Shown here one piece after another: positions 33,400 through 41,866 of a stretch of 64,000 nt of DNA. Location: the NCBI RefSeq assembly GCF_015319165.1, contig NZ_JADIVZ010000002.1:186001-250000 (forward strand), given 5' to 3'. Within the stretch, counting starts at the first letter, position 1; the number at the start of each line of letters is the position of its first letter. The notes under the pieces were generated by a model. The model searched no databases and was not told where the DNA came from. It saw only the letters and a program-made list of their open reading frames with translations. This DNA comes from Nocardioides acrostichi. GTDB taxonomy: Bacteria; Actinomycetota; Actinomycetes; Propionibacteriales; Nocardioidaceae. The position numbers and the translations under genes were made by a program.

Positions 33400-36122
33400 C
33401 GGGTCTCCTCAGGCGTCGGGGGAGCGTTCAGCAGTCGCCAGACGCGGTCGCGGCTCATCGGCAGCTCGTGCGGACGCCGACCGGTGGCGTCGGCGATCGC
33501 GTTCGCCACCGCGGGGGCGACGGGGTTGTACGGGGCCTCGCTCATCGACTTGGCGCCGGCCACGCCGAGCGTGTCGTAGGTGTCGGCGAGCAGCACCTCG
33601 GTGTGCGGGATGTCGCCGATCTTGGGCATCCGGTAGTCGCGGAAGGTGCGGGTGCGCATGCGTCCGTCCTCGATGAGCAGCTCCTCTTGGAGCGCGCTGC
33701 CGAAGCCCTGGGCGACGCCGCCCTCGATCTGCCCGCGCAGCTGCTCGGGGTTGATGGCGACCCCGGCGTCGGCGGCGTGCACCGAGGCCAGCACGCGCAC
33801 CTCGCCGGTGGCCGGAGCCACCGCCACCCGCACGCCGTGCACGTTGAACGCCACCGACCGCCGGGCGCCGTCGGCGGTGCCGGTGGCCGAGAGCGGCTCG
33901 GTGGGCAGCGCGCCTTCGCGCCGGTCGAGCCGCTCGCGCAGCGCGGTGGCCGCCCGGTGCACGGCGAGCCCGGCCACGACCGACCCGGCCGACCCGAACG
34001 CGCCCGTGTCGTAGCCGCTGGTGGCGGTGTCGCCCGACACCAGCCGTACCCGGTCGACCTCGACCCCCAGCGCCTGCGCGGCGACCTGGGTGTGCACCGT
34101 GGCGGTGCCGTTGCCGAACTCGGCGCTCCCGACGGCCACGGCCACCGAGCCGTCGACGTCCATCGTCACGGTCGCCTCGCCGTAGTGCCCGCGCGGCGGG
34201 ATGGTCGCGATCATCGCGGCCGCGAGGCCGTCGCCGACCAGCCACTCACGGCCTCCGACGGGGGACGGCACCACCGTGTCGGCCCGGGTGAGTGCGGACT
34301 CGACGAGGTCGAGGCACAGGTCGAGTCCGTAGCTGCCGAACTCCAGGTCGGTGTCGGCCGGTCCGTTGACGACGAACTCGTCGCCCGGCACCACGGCGTT
34401 GCGACGGCGCACCTCGGCGGGGGTGAGTCCAGCGGCGCGGGCGAGGTCGTCCATCGCCTGCTCGATCGCGAAGATCACCTGGCCCAGGCCGTAGCCGCGG
34501 AACGCGCCGGAGGGAACCTGGTGGGTGTAGACCGCCTCGCCGTCGAGCCGCTTGTTGGCGCAGCGGTACAGCGCGATCGACTCGTGGCAGCCGTGGAACA
34601 GCACGCCCGTGCTGTGGTTGCCGTAGGCGCCGGCGTCGCTGAGCACGTCGACCTTCATCGCGGTGAGCACACCGTCGGCGTCGGCGCCCAGCTCGAGGGC
34701 CACGCGGAACGGATGCCGGCACGGCAGCGCCGCCAGCTGCTGCTCGCGCGACAGCTCCAGCTGCACCGGCCGGTGGTCGCCGCGCTCGGCCAGACGCAGC
34801 GCGGCCAGAGCGGCGACGTCCTCGACGAGCATCTCCTGCTTGCTGCCGAACCCGCCGCCGACCCGCGCCACCGCGACTCGCACCCGCGCGGGGTCGAGGT
34901 CGAGCACGTGCGCCAGCTCCTTCTTCACCAGGTGCGGCACCTGCGAGCTGGTGCGCACCGTGAGCGTGCCGTCGGGTTCGACCCACGCGCGCGCCCCGTG
35001 CGTCTCCAGCGCGGCCGGGCTGACCCGCGCCGTCTGCCACACACCCGCCACCCGGTGGACGGCGCCCGCGAGGCCGGCGTCGACGTCGCCCACCTCACCG
35101 TGGGTCTGCGCCACCACGTTGCGGCCCGGTTCGCTGATGCGAGACGTGGCCGCGGTCTTGTCGCCGTGCACCAGCGGCGCCCCGGGCGACCGAGCCAGCT
35201 CGGGGTCGAACACGGCGTCGAGCAGTGCGTACTCCACGCGCACCAGGGCGACTGCCCGCTCGGCCGCGGCGGCCGACTCGGCCACCACGGCGGCGACCCG
35301 CTGGCCGACGAAGCGCACGACGTCGTCGAAGAGGCGGGTGTCGTCGGGGTTGTCGAGGCGGCTCTCGTGCCGAGCCGTGGAGTACAGCACGTCGGGGGAG
35401 TCGGCGTGGGTGAGCACGAGCACCACGCCCGGCACGGCCTCGGCGGCGCCGGTGTCGATCGAGACGATCCGGGCGTGCGCGTGCGGGCTGGCCACCAGCG
35501 CCACGTGCAGCACGTCGGCCTCGGGCAGGTCGAGGGTGAACGGCTCCCGACCGGTGACGAGGCCGGGGCCCGCGGGGGCGGGCACGGAGCGGCCGAACGG
35601 CCCGCCCCCATTCCCATGGACGGCCCCATCGGCGGTCCCATCGGCGGCCCCACGGGCGGCCCCATCGACGGCCCCATCGGCGGTCCGGTCGACGGACCGC
35701 CCGGCGAGGGCGTCGCGGATCGACCGGTAGCCGGTGCAGCGGCAGAGGTTGCCCTTGAAGGTGCGCTCCAGGGCGCGGTCGTCGAGGCCGGGGGCGTCGA
35801 CGGCGCTGGCCGTGACCACCCACCCGGCCGTGCAGAACCCGCACTGGAACCCGGCGGCGTCGACGAAGCGTTGCTGCACCTCGTGAGGCTCCTCGGGCGT
35901 GCCGAGGCCGGAGGCGGTGGTGACCTCACACCCCACCGCACGTACGGCCGGCGTGATGCAGGAGTGCACGGGCTCGCCGTCGAGCAGCACGGTGCACGCG
36001 CCGCAGTCGCCGGCGTCGCAGCCCTTCTTGGGCGCGGTCGCCCCGTGCTCGCGCAGCCAGGTGCGCAGGCACTGCCCCGGCACGGGCCGTGCGCTCAGGT
36101 CGGTGCCGTCGACGCGGGTCAT
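33396..36122 (-). CDS. xanthine dehydrogenase, 2Fe-2S domain fused to molybdopterin-binding subunit
   Basis: 908 residues joining two subunits that are separate in many bacteria. Residues about 1-145 are the [2Fe-2S] domain: GCDAGDCGACTVLLDGEPVH (plant-type cluster) and FQCGFCTAGWV with KGNLCRCTGY (second cluster). A linker (about 150-185) of repeated x-D-G-A/T units comes from a 12-bp tandem array. The rest is the molybdenum-cofactor domain: ARVGGGFGSKQEMLVEDVAA, SGAFRGYGLGQVIFAIEQ, ETAKSMSE-like GAKSMSEAPYNPVAPA holding the catalytic Glu. Oxidises hypoxanthine/xanthine to urate. The FAD subunit is encoded upstream with a 4-bp overlap. No XdhC-type maturation gene is near. Confidence 0.93.
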   Translation of the reverse strand: MTRVDGTDLSARPVPGQCLRTWLREHGATAPKKGCDAGDCGACTVLLDGEPVHSCITPAVRAVGCEVTTASGLGTPEEPHEVQQRFVDAAGFQCGFCTAGWVVTASAVDAPGLDDRALERTFKGNLCRCTGYRSIRDALAGRSVDRTADGAVDGAARGAADGTADGAVHGNGGGPFGRSVPAPAGPGLVTGREPFTLDLPEADVLHVALVASPHAHARIVSIDTGAAEAVPGVVLVLTHADSPDVLYSTARHESRLDNPDDTRLFDDVVRFVGQRVAAVVAESAAAAERAVALVRVEYALLDAVFDPELARSPGAPLVHGDKTAATSRISEPGRNVVAQTHGEVGDVDAGLAGAVHRVAGVWQTARVSPAALETHGARAWVEPDGTLTVRTSSQVPHLVKKELAHVLDLDPARVRVAVARVGGGFGSKQEMLVEDVAALAALRLAERGDHRPVQLELSREQQLAALPCRHPFRVALELGADADGVLTAMKVDVLSDAGAYGNHSTGVLFHGCHESIALYRCANKRLDGEAVYTHQVPSGAFRGYGLGQVIFAIEQAMDDLARAAGLTPAEVRRRNAVVPGDEFVVNGPADTDLEFGSYGLDLCLDLVESALTRADTVVPSPVGGREWLVGDGLAAAMIATIPPRGHYGEATVTMDVDGSVAVAVGSAEFGNGTATVHTQVAAQALGVEVDRVRLVSGDTATSGYDTGAFGSAGSVVAGLAVHRAATALRERLDRREGALPTEPLSATGTADGARRSVAFNVHGVRVAVAPATGEVRVLASVHAADAGVAINPEQLRGQIEGGVAQGFGSALQEELLIEDGRMRTRTFRDYRMPKIGDIPHTEVLLADTYDTLGVAGAKSMSEAPYNPVAPAVANAIADATGRRPHELPMSRDRVWRLLNAPPTPEETR
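35613..35700 (-). repeat. 12-bp in-frame tandem repeat encoding the XDH linker
   Basis: About seven units of the type GGCGGCCCCATC (plus strand), each 12 bp. On the coding (minus) strand they give tetrapeptides such as DGTA, DGAV, DGAA. The array lies exactly between the iron-sulfur and molybdenum domains, so copy-number changes would only alter linker length. Confidence 0.85.
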
Positions 36123-36913
36123 CGGACCGGCCCTTCGACCAGGACGGACAGCACCTCGGCCGCCAGCACGCCGGTCACGGCGGCGCGCCAGTCGGCGGCC
36201 CCGTGCGGGTCGGCGAACCAGCAGTCGATGCCGGCCAGGGCCGGTTCGAGGTCGAGCATCCCGCCCAGACGCAGCACCACGGGCCGCGTCGTGGCACCGG
36301 TGACGGTGAGCACGAACGTGTCGGAGTCGGTGCGGCCGACGACCAGTGAGGCCGACCGTCCGTGCGGCGCCAGCGAGGTCTGCCGCACGGCCGTCGGCTG
36401 CGCCAGGGCGGACGCCGGCAGCTCGACCGCGCGCAGGATCTCGCCGGGCGCGAGGGTGGTCTGCCCCACGCCGCGCACGAAGGAGGCCACCGGCTCACGC
36501 CGCGTGCCGCCGTCCGGCTGCCAGACGACGGCGACGCCGTCGAGGGCCACGCACAGCGCGGTCATCGCGCCCGCGGGCAGGCCGAGGCAGAGGTTGCCGC
36601 CGACCGTGGCGGCGCGTTGCACCTTGAACGACATCAAGAGGGCGTCGGCGCACGCCGCCGCCAGCGTCGCCAGACCCGGATGCGGTGCCCGGGCGAGCTC
36701 GGCGATGGTGCAGGTGGCGGCCACGGTGATACCCGCCTCGGTCTCCGTGAGGGAGGGCCAGCCCAGGGTCGTGAGGTCGACGAGCCCGGTGGTGCCGGGC
36801 TGGGGCTCGGAGAACAGCCAGGTGCCGCCGGCCACCACCGTCTCGCCGGGCAGGAGGGCGAGGTCGGACCGGTCGGCGGCGCGACGCCACGCGCGGACCT
36901 CGACGAGGTCCAT
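36119..36913 (-). CDS. xanthine dehydrogenase FAD-binding subunit
   Basis: About 264 residues, on the short side for CoxM/XdhB-like subunits (usually about 270-300). The FAD P-loop is LLPGETVVAGGTWLFSE, and the second FAD motif is RAATVGGNLCLGLPAGAM. ATG 36913 overlaps the stop of the RpiR gene, and its own stop overlaps the start of the fused XDH gene, which makes tightly coupled translation likely. It passes electrons from the iron-sulfur clusters to NAD+. Confidence 0.9.
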   Translation of the reverse strand: MDLVEVRAWRRAADRSDLALLPGETVVAGGTWLFSEPQPGTTGLVDLTTLGWPSLTETEAGITVAATCTIAELARAPHPGLATLAAACADALLMSFKVQRAATVGGNLCLGLPAGAMTALCVALDGVAVVWQPDGGTRREPVASFVRGVGQTTLAPGEILRAVELPASALAQPTAVRQTSLAPHGRSASLVVGRTDSDTFVLTVTGATTRPVVLRLGGMLDLEPALAGIDCWFADPHGAADWRAAVTGVLAAEVLSVLVEGPVR

Positions 36914-37734
36914 CACTCCACCTCGTGCATGCGGTCGTAGGTCGTGCTGATGCCCGTGACGCGGGCCCGGGCCGGCTCGCCGAGGTGCCGCAGCACGCCG
37001 TCGGCGAGCACGGCGGCCAGGCTCATCGCCGCCGCGTAGCTGTCGTAGGCGAGCACGCCGTGCACCTCGCACTCCAGCCACACCGTGTCGGTGGCGTAGC
37101 GGGCGGCGCTCGGGTCGGCCACCAGCACGATCGCGGCACCGGTGGCACGCGCCGCGGTGAGGAACGCCGCGAAGCCTGCGGGGCGGCGTCGGAAGCCGAG
37201 CACCACCAACGCGTCGCCGGGGCCGACGTCGGCCAGTTCCTCGCCGATGAGCTGGCCGGGCTGCGGTGCGAGCCGGACGTCGCCGCGCGCCTGCGCGAGC
37301 TGCTGGCGCAGGTGCAGCGCCACCGGGTAGCCGTTGCGCCACCCGACCACGCTCACGCGTCCGGCCCGGGCGATGAGGTCGACGGCCTCGCCGAGGGCCG
37401 GCTGGCTCACGGCCCGCCGCACGGCCTCGGCCTCCTGCGCCGCGTGACCCGCGGCGTCGGCGCGGGGCTCGAGCGCGCGCGGCTCACCGGCGGCGCGCAG
37501 GGCGCGCAGGTGCTCGCGCACCTCGTCGAAGCCGGTGTAGCCCAAACTGCGGAACAGCCTGCTCATGGTCGCCTTCGACACGCCTGCCAGGTCGGCCAGC
37601 TCGGCGGCCCGGTAGGTCGCCAGGTCGTCGAGGTGCTCCAGCAGGGTGGCGGCGGCCCGACGCTCCTGCGGGGAGAGGGCATCGCGATGCCGGGCGATCC
37701 GCTCGTCGATCGAGCCGGCGTCGAGCGTGGTCAT
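36913..37734 (-). CDS. MurR/RpiR family transcriptional regulator
   Basis: 273 residues. N-terminal HTH_6 domain: ERIARHRDALSPQERRAAAT and ELADLAGVSKATMSRLFRSLGYTGFDEVR. C-terminal SIS domain (RAGRVSVVGWRNGYPVALHLRQQLAQ, DALVVLGFRRRPAGF, GAAIVLVADP), which in relatives binds a phosphosugar or small metabolite. The gene lies inside the xdh/allantoate operon with overlaps on both sides, so it very probably senses a purine-catabolic intermediate and controls this locus. It is one of two candidate regulators of the GAAAC-N4-GTTTC sites. Confidence 0.9.
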   Translation of the reverse strand: MTTLDAGSIDERIARHRDALSPQERRAAATLLEHLDDLATYRAAELADLAGVSKATMSRLFRSLGYTGFDEVREHLRALRAAGEPRALEPRADAAGHAAQEAEAVRRAVSQPALGEAVDLIARAGRVSVVGWRNGYPVALHLRQQLAQARGDVRLAPQPGQLIGEELADVGPGDALVVLGFRRRPAGFAAFLTAARATGAAIVLVADPSAARYATDTVWLECEVHGVLAYDSYAAAMSLAAVLADGVLRHLGEPARARVTGISTTYDRMHEVE

Positions 37735-38999
37735 CGTGCGTCCGATACGCGGGCGACCTTGAGCACCGCCTGCTCGAAGGCGTCGATGCCGCGGGCGACG
37801 TCGATCTCGCGCACGTCCTCGCCCGGGTGGTGGCTGATGCCGTCGAAGCAGCGCACGAAGAGCATGCCGATGTCGCTGACGGCTGCCATCGCCATGGCGT
37901 CGTGGCCGGCTCGACTCCACAGGCCGATCGGCTCGCTGCCGCCCATCGACGCCGTACCCGTCGCCCGGATGCCCTCGATCACGGCCTGCTGGAGCCACGG
38001 CGCGCACGGGGCGGCCGGCGCGGTGTGCGACTCGAACACGTCGACCCGCAGGCCGCGGGCCCGGGCCAGCTCGCGCATGGTGGTCTCGATCCGCAGCCAG
38101 GTGCCGTCGCGGGCCTCGTCGGTCTCGCCGCGCAGGTCGAGGCTGAAGACCGCCCGGCCCGGGATCACGTTGACCGCGCCCGGCGACACCTCCAGCCGCC
38201 CGACCGTGGCGATGGTGCCGTCGTCGATGGCCAGCCGCTCGATCGCGGAGACCATCTCGCTGGCGCCCACGAGCGCGTCGCGTCGGCGCTCGAACGGCGT
38301 GCCGCCCGCGTGCCGGGCCTCGCCGTGCACGGTGATGCTGAAGCGTCGGGCGCCGGCGATGGTGGTCACGAAGCCGAGCGAGGCGTCGGCGGCCTCGAGG
38401 TAGGGCCCCTGCTCGATGTGCGCTTCGAGGTAGGCCGTCAGCTCGTCCGGACGACGCGCCGCCTCGCCGACCCGCCGCGGGTCGAGCCCGAACTCCGTGA
38501 AGGCGTCGAGCAGCGTGGTGCCGTGCTTGTCGCGCAGCGTCCACCAGTCGTCGTCCCAGGTGCCGGCGACGGCCTGACTGCCGAGCAGCGCCTTGCCGAA
38601 GCGGGTGCCCTCCTCGTCGCTGAACCCGACGACCTCGATCGCGAACGGCAGGTCGGCCGCGCGGCCATCGGCGATCAGCCGCTCGACGACCTCGATGGCC
38701 ATGACCACGCCCAGCATGCCGTCGTAGGAGCCCGCGTCGGGCACGGTGTCGAGATGGGAGCCGAGCACGAGGGCGGGTAGTCCGGGCAGGCGGCCCTCGA
38801 CGCGGCCCCACTGGTTGCCGGCGGCGTCGACCCAGGTGCGTAGACCGGCCTGCTGCATCCAGGTCGCGGCCAAGGCGTTGGCGGCGGCGTGCTCGGGGGA
38901 GAGGTACACGCGCTCGAGAGCGTGCGGGAGCGAGCTGAACCGGTCGAGCTCGGCGCAGCGCTCCAGCGCACGGGTGGCCGCCGCGGTGGTCGTACTCAT
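37731..38999 (-). CDS. allC: allantoate amidohydrolase / M20 family Zn-dependent hydrolase
   Basis: 422 residues of the HyuC/AllC branch of the M20 peptidase fold. Metal ligands are in VLGSHLDTVPDAGSYDG (HxD), GFSDEEGTRFG (catalytic Glu), AHIEQGPYLEA (H-I-E-Q-G-P motif diagnostic of allantoate/N-carbamoyl hydrolases) and FDGISHHPGEDV (C-terminal His). RAGHDAMAMA is another family block. It converts allantoate to ureidoglycine, ammonia and CO2, fitting between allantoinase and the aminotransferase that follows. Overlaps neighbours by 4 bp on both sides. Confidence 0.9.
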   Translation of the reverse strand: MSTTTAAATRALERCAELDRFSSLPHALERVYLSPEHAAANALAATWMQQAGLRTWVDAAGNQWGRVEGRLPGLPALVLGSHLDTVPDAGSYDGMLGVVMAIEVVERLIADGRAADLPFAIEVVGFSDEEGTRFGKALLGSQAVAGTWDDDWWTLRDKHGTTLLDAFTEFGLDPRRVGEAARRPDELTAYLEAHIEQGPYLEAADASLGFVTTIAGARRFSITVHGEARHAGGTPFERRRDALVGASEMVSAIERLAIDDGTIATVGRLEVSPGAVNVIPGRAVFSLDLRGETDEARDGTWLRIETTMRELARARGLRVDVFESHTAPAAPCAPWLQQAVIEGIRATGTASMGGSEPIGLWSRAGHDAMAMAAVSDIGMLFVRCFDGISHHPGEDVREIDVARGIDAFEQAVLKVARVSDAR

Positions 39000-40240
39000 G
39001 CGCGCGCCTCCTCGTAGACCTCGCGAGCGGCCCCCACGCCACCGCCCGCGGTGACGCCGGCGCCGCCGGCGCGCAGCACCTGCTCGAGCGCGGCGAGGGT
39101 GGTGAGTACCGCGTCGTGGCGGGCGTTGTAGCCCATGGTGCCGATGCGCCAGACCCGGCCGGCCAGCGGACCGAACGACGTGCCGATCTCGATCCCGAAC
39201 TCCTCCAGCATCGCGGTGCGCGCCGCCTCGCCGTCGATCCCGTCGGGAATGTGCACGGCCACGACATTGGTCATCTTGTGCGCGGTGTCGCCGAAGACCT
39301 CCAGGCCTAGGCCGCGGACGCCGGCCAGCATCGCCTCGCCGTGCAGCCGGTGTCGCGCCACGGCATCGTCGATGCCCTCGACCAGCAGCAGCCGCGCGCA
39401 CTCGCGGGCGGCGTAGAGCATGCTCGTGGCCTCGGTGTGGTGGTTGAGCCGGCGCGGGCCCCAGTAGTCCATGACCATCGCCAGGTCGAAGTAGTTCGAG
39501 GCGATGCGCGCGCCGCGGGGCCGGTCGGAGTCGGTGGCGATGCCGGCCTCCACGTGCTTGCGGGCGTTGATCACGTCGACCGCGGCAGGTGAGAGCGTGA
39601 TCGGGGCGCTGCCCGACGGACCGCCGAGACACTTCTGGAGCCCGGCCGTGACGACGTCCAGGCCCCAGGCGTCGGTCTCGAACGGGTTGCCGCCCAGGGA
39701 GGCGGTGGCGTCGCAGTAGAGCAGGGCGCCGTGGCGGTGCGCGATCTCGCCGAGGTCGGCCAGCGGCTGGCACATCGTGGTGGAGGTGTCGCCCTGCACC
39801 ACGGCGAGCACCTTCGGGCGGGTCTGGGCCATCGCCTCGTCGATCTGCTCGGCGGTGAACACCGTGCCCCACTCGGCCTCGATGGTGTGCACCGCGGCAC
39901 CGCACCGCTCGGCGATCTCGACGAGCAGGTGCCCGAACCGGCCGAACACCGGCACGAGCACCCGGTCGCCCGGCTCGAGCAGCGACACCAGCGCTGCCTC
40001 GATGCCGGCCCGGGAGGTGCCGTCGACCAGGAGCGTCTGCTCGTTCTCGGTGCGGAACACGCCTCGATAGAGCGCCATCACCTCGTTCATGGTGGCGGTC
40101 ATGAACGGGTCGTACTGCCCCACCAACTGCGCCGACATCGCGTGCAGCACCCGCGGGTCGACCGTGATCGGACCCGGACCCATCAACAGCCGGGGCGGGG
40201 GGCTGATCGGTCCGGGCAGCTCTGCTCCAGGCGACGTCAT
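38996..40240 (-). CDS. pucG: (S)-ureidoglycine-glyoxylate aminotransferase (class V)
   Basis: 414 residues, PLP-dependent class V aminotransferase. N-terminal LLMGPGPITVDPRVLHAMS, GTSRAGIEAALVSLLEPGDR, VVQGDTSTTMCQPL, DATASLGGNPF, and the PLP lysine in VTAGLQKCLGGPSGSAPI. HTGATS-like NHHTEATSMLYAAREC is also typical of the AGXT/PucG group. In the ureide pathway it transfers the amino group of ureidoglycine to glyoxylate, producing oxalurate and glycine. First gene of the operon pucG-allC-rpiR-xdh(FAD)-xdh-guaD; a GAAAC-N4-GTTTC site lies 15 bp upstream of ATG 40240. Confidence 0.88.
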   Translation of the reverse strand: MTSPGAELPGPISPPPRLLMGPGPITVDPRVLHAMSAQLVGQYDPFMTATMNEVMALYRGVFRTENEQTLLVDGTSRAGIEAALVSLLEPGDRVLVPVFGRFGHLLVEIAERCGAAVHTIEAEWGTVFTAEQIDEAMAQTRPKVLAVVQGDTSTTMCQPLADLGEIAHRHGALLYCDATASLGGNPFETDAWGLDVVTAGLQKCLGGPSGSAPITLSPAAVDVINARKHVEAGIATDSDRPRGARIASNYFDLAMVMDYWGPRRLNHHTEATSMLYAARECARLLLVEGIDDAVARHRLHGEAMLAGVRGLGLEVFGDTAHKMTNVVAVHIPDGIDGEAARTAMLEEFGIEIGTSFGPLAGRVWRIGTMGYNARHDAVLTTLAALEQVLRAGGAGVTAGGGVGAAREVYEEARA

Positions 40241-40254
40241 GACCCCGACCCTAT

Positions 40255-40268
40255 GAAACAGGAGTTTC
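40255..40268. promoter_or_regulatory. GAAAC-N4-GTTTC operator-like site, pucG operon
   Basis: GAAACAGGAGTTTC, perfect in both half-sites, centred about 21 bp upstream of the pucG start. A further half-site GTGTTTCAC follows at 40273-40281. The same pattern is found near other genes of purine/allantoin metabolism in this window (45260, 47942, 61551). Confidence 0.65.
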
Positions 40269-40299
40269 GCGAGTGTTTCACCCAGGTACCACCCCGCTC

Positions 40300-40520
40300 A
40301 CCCGTCACCAGTTTTCCGCTGACCTGCCACGAGTTTTCCGCTGACCCGTCACGAGTTTTCACTCCACCTGCCGCGAGTTTCAGCTGCCGTGAAAACTGGC
40401 GGCAGGTCACGTGAAAACTGGCGGCAGGTCACGTGAAAACTGGCGGCAGGTCACGTGAAAACTGGCGGCAGGTCACGTGAAAACTGGCGGCAGGTCACGT
40501 GAATACTGGCGACGGGTCAG
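40300..40520. repeat. 22-bp repeat array, inverted then direct copies, between pucG and allB
   Basis: Five identical tandem copies of GTGAAAACTGGCGGCAGGTC (+AC) lie at 40389-40498, followed by one degenerate copy at 40499-40520 which contains the complement of the allantoinase stop codon (40517-40519). To the left (about 40300-40380) three or four degenerate copies run in the opposite orientation (AGTTTTCCGCTGACCTGCC type), so the whole is a head-to-head arrangement. The 276-bp gap contains no gene. Confidence 0.92.
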
Positions 40521-41863
40521 CGGGGGCGGGTGAGCATCCGGCCCCAGTCGTGGTCGGGGCGCTCGACGTCGATGGCGTTGCCGCGCACGACGGAGCGGGT
40601 GACGCGCCCGCCGTAGCGCAGGCCGTCGTAGGCCGAGATGGGGTTGCGGTGGGCCAGCCGGGTGGCCTCGATGCGGAAGTCGACGCCGGTGTCGTAGACG
40701 GCGAGGTCGGCGTCCGCCCCGACCTCGATGCGGCCCTTGTGCGCGAGGCCGACGAGGTCGGCGGTGTTGCGCGACATCCATCGGACGACGTGGGGCAGGC
40801 CGATGCCGCGGCGGCGGGCCTCCTGGGCGATGGCGCTGAAGCCCACCTGGAGTCCCGACACGCCGCCCCAGGCCTGCTGGAGGTCGCCGTCTCCCTTGAG
40901 CTTCTCCTCCGCCGTGGCCGGAGAGTGGTCGCTGACGATCATGTCGATGAGGCCCTCGCGCAGCGCCTGCCACAGCGCCTCGCGGTTGCCGGCGTCGCGG
41001 ATCGGGGGGCAGCACTTGAACTGCGGGGCGGCGTCGGGGATGGTCTCGGCCGCGAAGCACAGGTAGTGCGGGCAGGTCTCCACGGTGACGGGAAGGCCTT
41101 CGGCGCGGGCGTCGGCGATGAGGTCGAGCGCGCGGGCGCTGGAGAGGTGCAGGATGTGCACCCGCGCGCCGGTCTCGCGGGCGCCGTCCAGCACCTGCCT
41201 GATCGCGTCGACCTCGGCGGCGTCGGGCCGGCTCAGCACGAAGTCGCGATAGGAGCGACTGGGAGCGGTGGGCGCGGCGTCGAGCACCCCGGCGTCCTCG
41301 GCGTGCACGATCATCAGCCCGCCGAACGCGGCGACCTGCTTCAGCGCGGCCGTGAACTGCGGTGGCGACAGCGGTGGGAACTCGTCGACGCCCGAGGCTG
41401 AGAGGAAGCACTTGAAGCCGAACACGCCGGCCTCCCACAGCGGCTCGAGGTCGGCGAGGTTGCCCGGCACCGCGCCGCCCCAGAAGCCGACGTCGACCAT
41501 GAGCTCTCCGAGCGCCGCCTCCTGCTTCACCCGTAGGCCCTCGAGCGTGGTGGTCGGCGGGATCGAGTTGAGCGGCATGTCGATCAACGTCGTCGCGCCG
41601 CCCAGCGCGGCCGCCTCGGTGGCCGAGACGAACCCCTCCCACTCGGTGCGTCCGGGCTCGTTGATGTGCACGTGCGTGTCGACCACGCCGGGCACCACGT
41701 AGGCGGTGTCGGGCACCTTCAGCACGAGGCCCTCGAAGGCCGGGTCGGCGACGTGGTCGACCGGCTCGATGCCGGTGATCCGGCCCTGGTGGAACGTCAC
41801 GGTGGCGGGCCGGAACTCCTCGCCGACCAGCACGCGCTGGCCGGCGACCGCGTCGATACGCAT
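40517..41863 (-). CDS. allB: allantoinase
   Basis: 448 residues, cyclic amidohydrolase. Metal site VVDTHVHINEPGRTEWEGF (HxH), carboxylated Lys in GVFGFKCFLSASG, His ligands in LMIVHAEDAG and VHILHLSSARAL, and Asp in IVSDHSPATAEEK. The sequence TCPHYLCFAAE and KCCPPIRD are typical of AllB. Opens the hydantoin ring of allantoin to give allantoate. Its gene starts 3 bp after the stop of the permease gene, which puts it at the end of the uraD-hiuH-uricase-permease operon. The stop codon lies in the 22-bp repeat array. Confidence 0.95.
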   Translation of the reverse strand: MRIDAVAGQRVLVGEEFRPATVTFHQGRITGIEPVDHVADPAFEGLVLKVPDTAYVVPGVVDTHVHINEPGRTEWEGFVSATEAAALGGATTLIDMPLNSIPPTTTLEGLRVKQEAALGELMVDVGFWGGAVPGNLADLEPLWEAGVFGFKCFLSASGVDEFPPLSPPQFTAALKQVAAFGGLMIVHAEDAGVLDAAPTAPSRSYRDFVLSRPDAAEVDAIRQVLDGARETGARVHILHLSSARALDLIADARAEGLPVTVETCPHYLCFAAETIPDAAPQFKCCPPIRDAGNREALWQALREGLIDMIVSDHSPATAEEKLKGDGDLQQAWGGVSGLQVGFSAIAQEARRRGIGLPHVVRWMSRNTADLVGLAHKGRIEVGADADLAVYDTGVDFRIEATRLAHRNPISAYDGLRYGGRVTRSVVRGNAIDVERPDHDWGRMLTRPR

Positions 41864-41866
41864 GGG

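Noticed and set aside
33468..36950. 1160-codon plus-strand frame across the xanthine dehydrogenase genes
   Set aside because: Antisense shadow; no conserved domain, and the opposite strand has complete catalytic motifs.
40389..40520. CRISPR array
   Set aside because: The 22-bp units are directly adjacent without spacers, and no cas genes are present.
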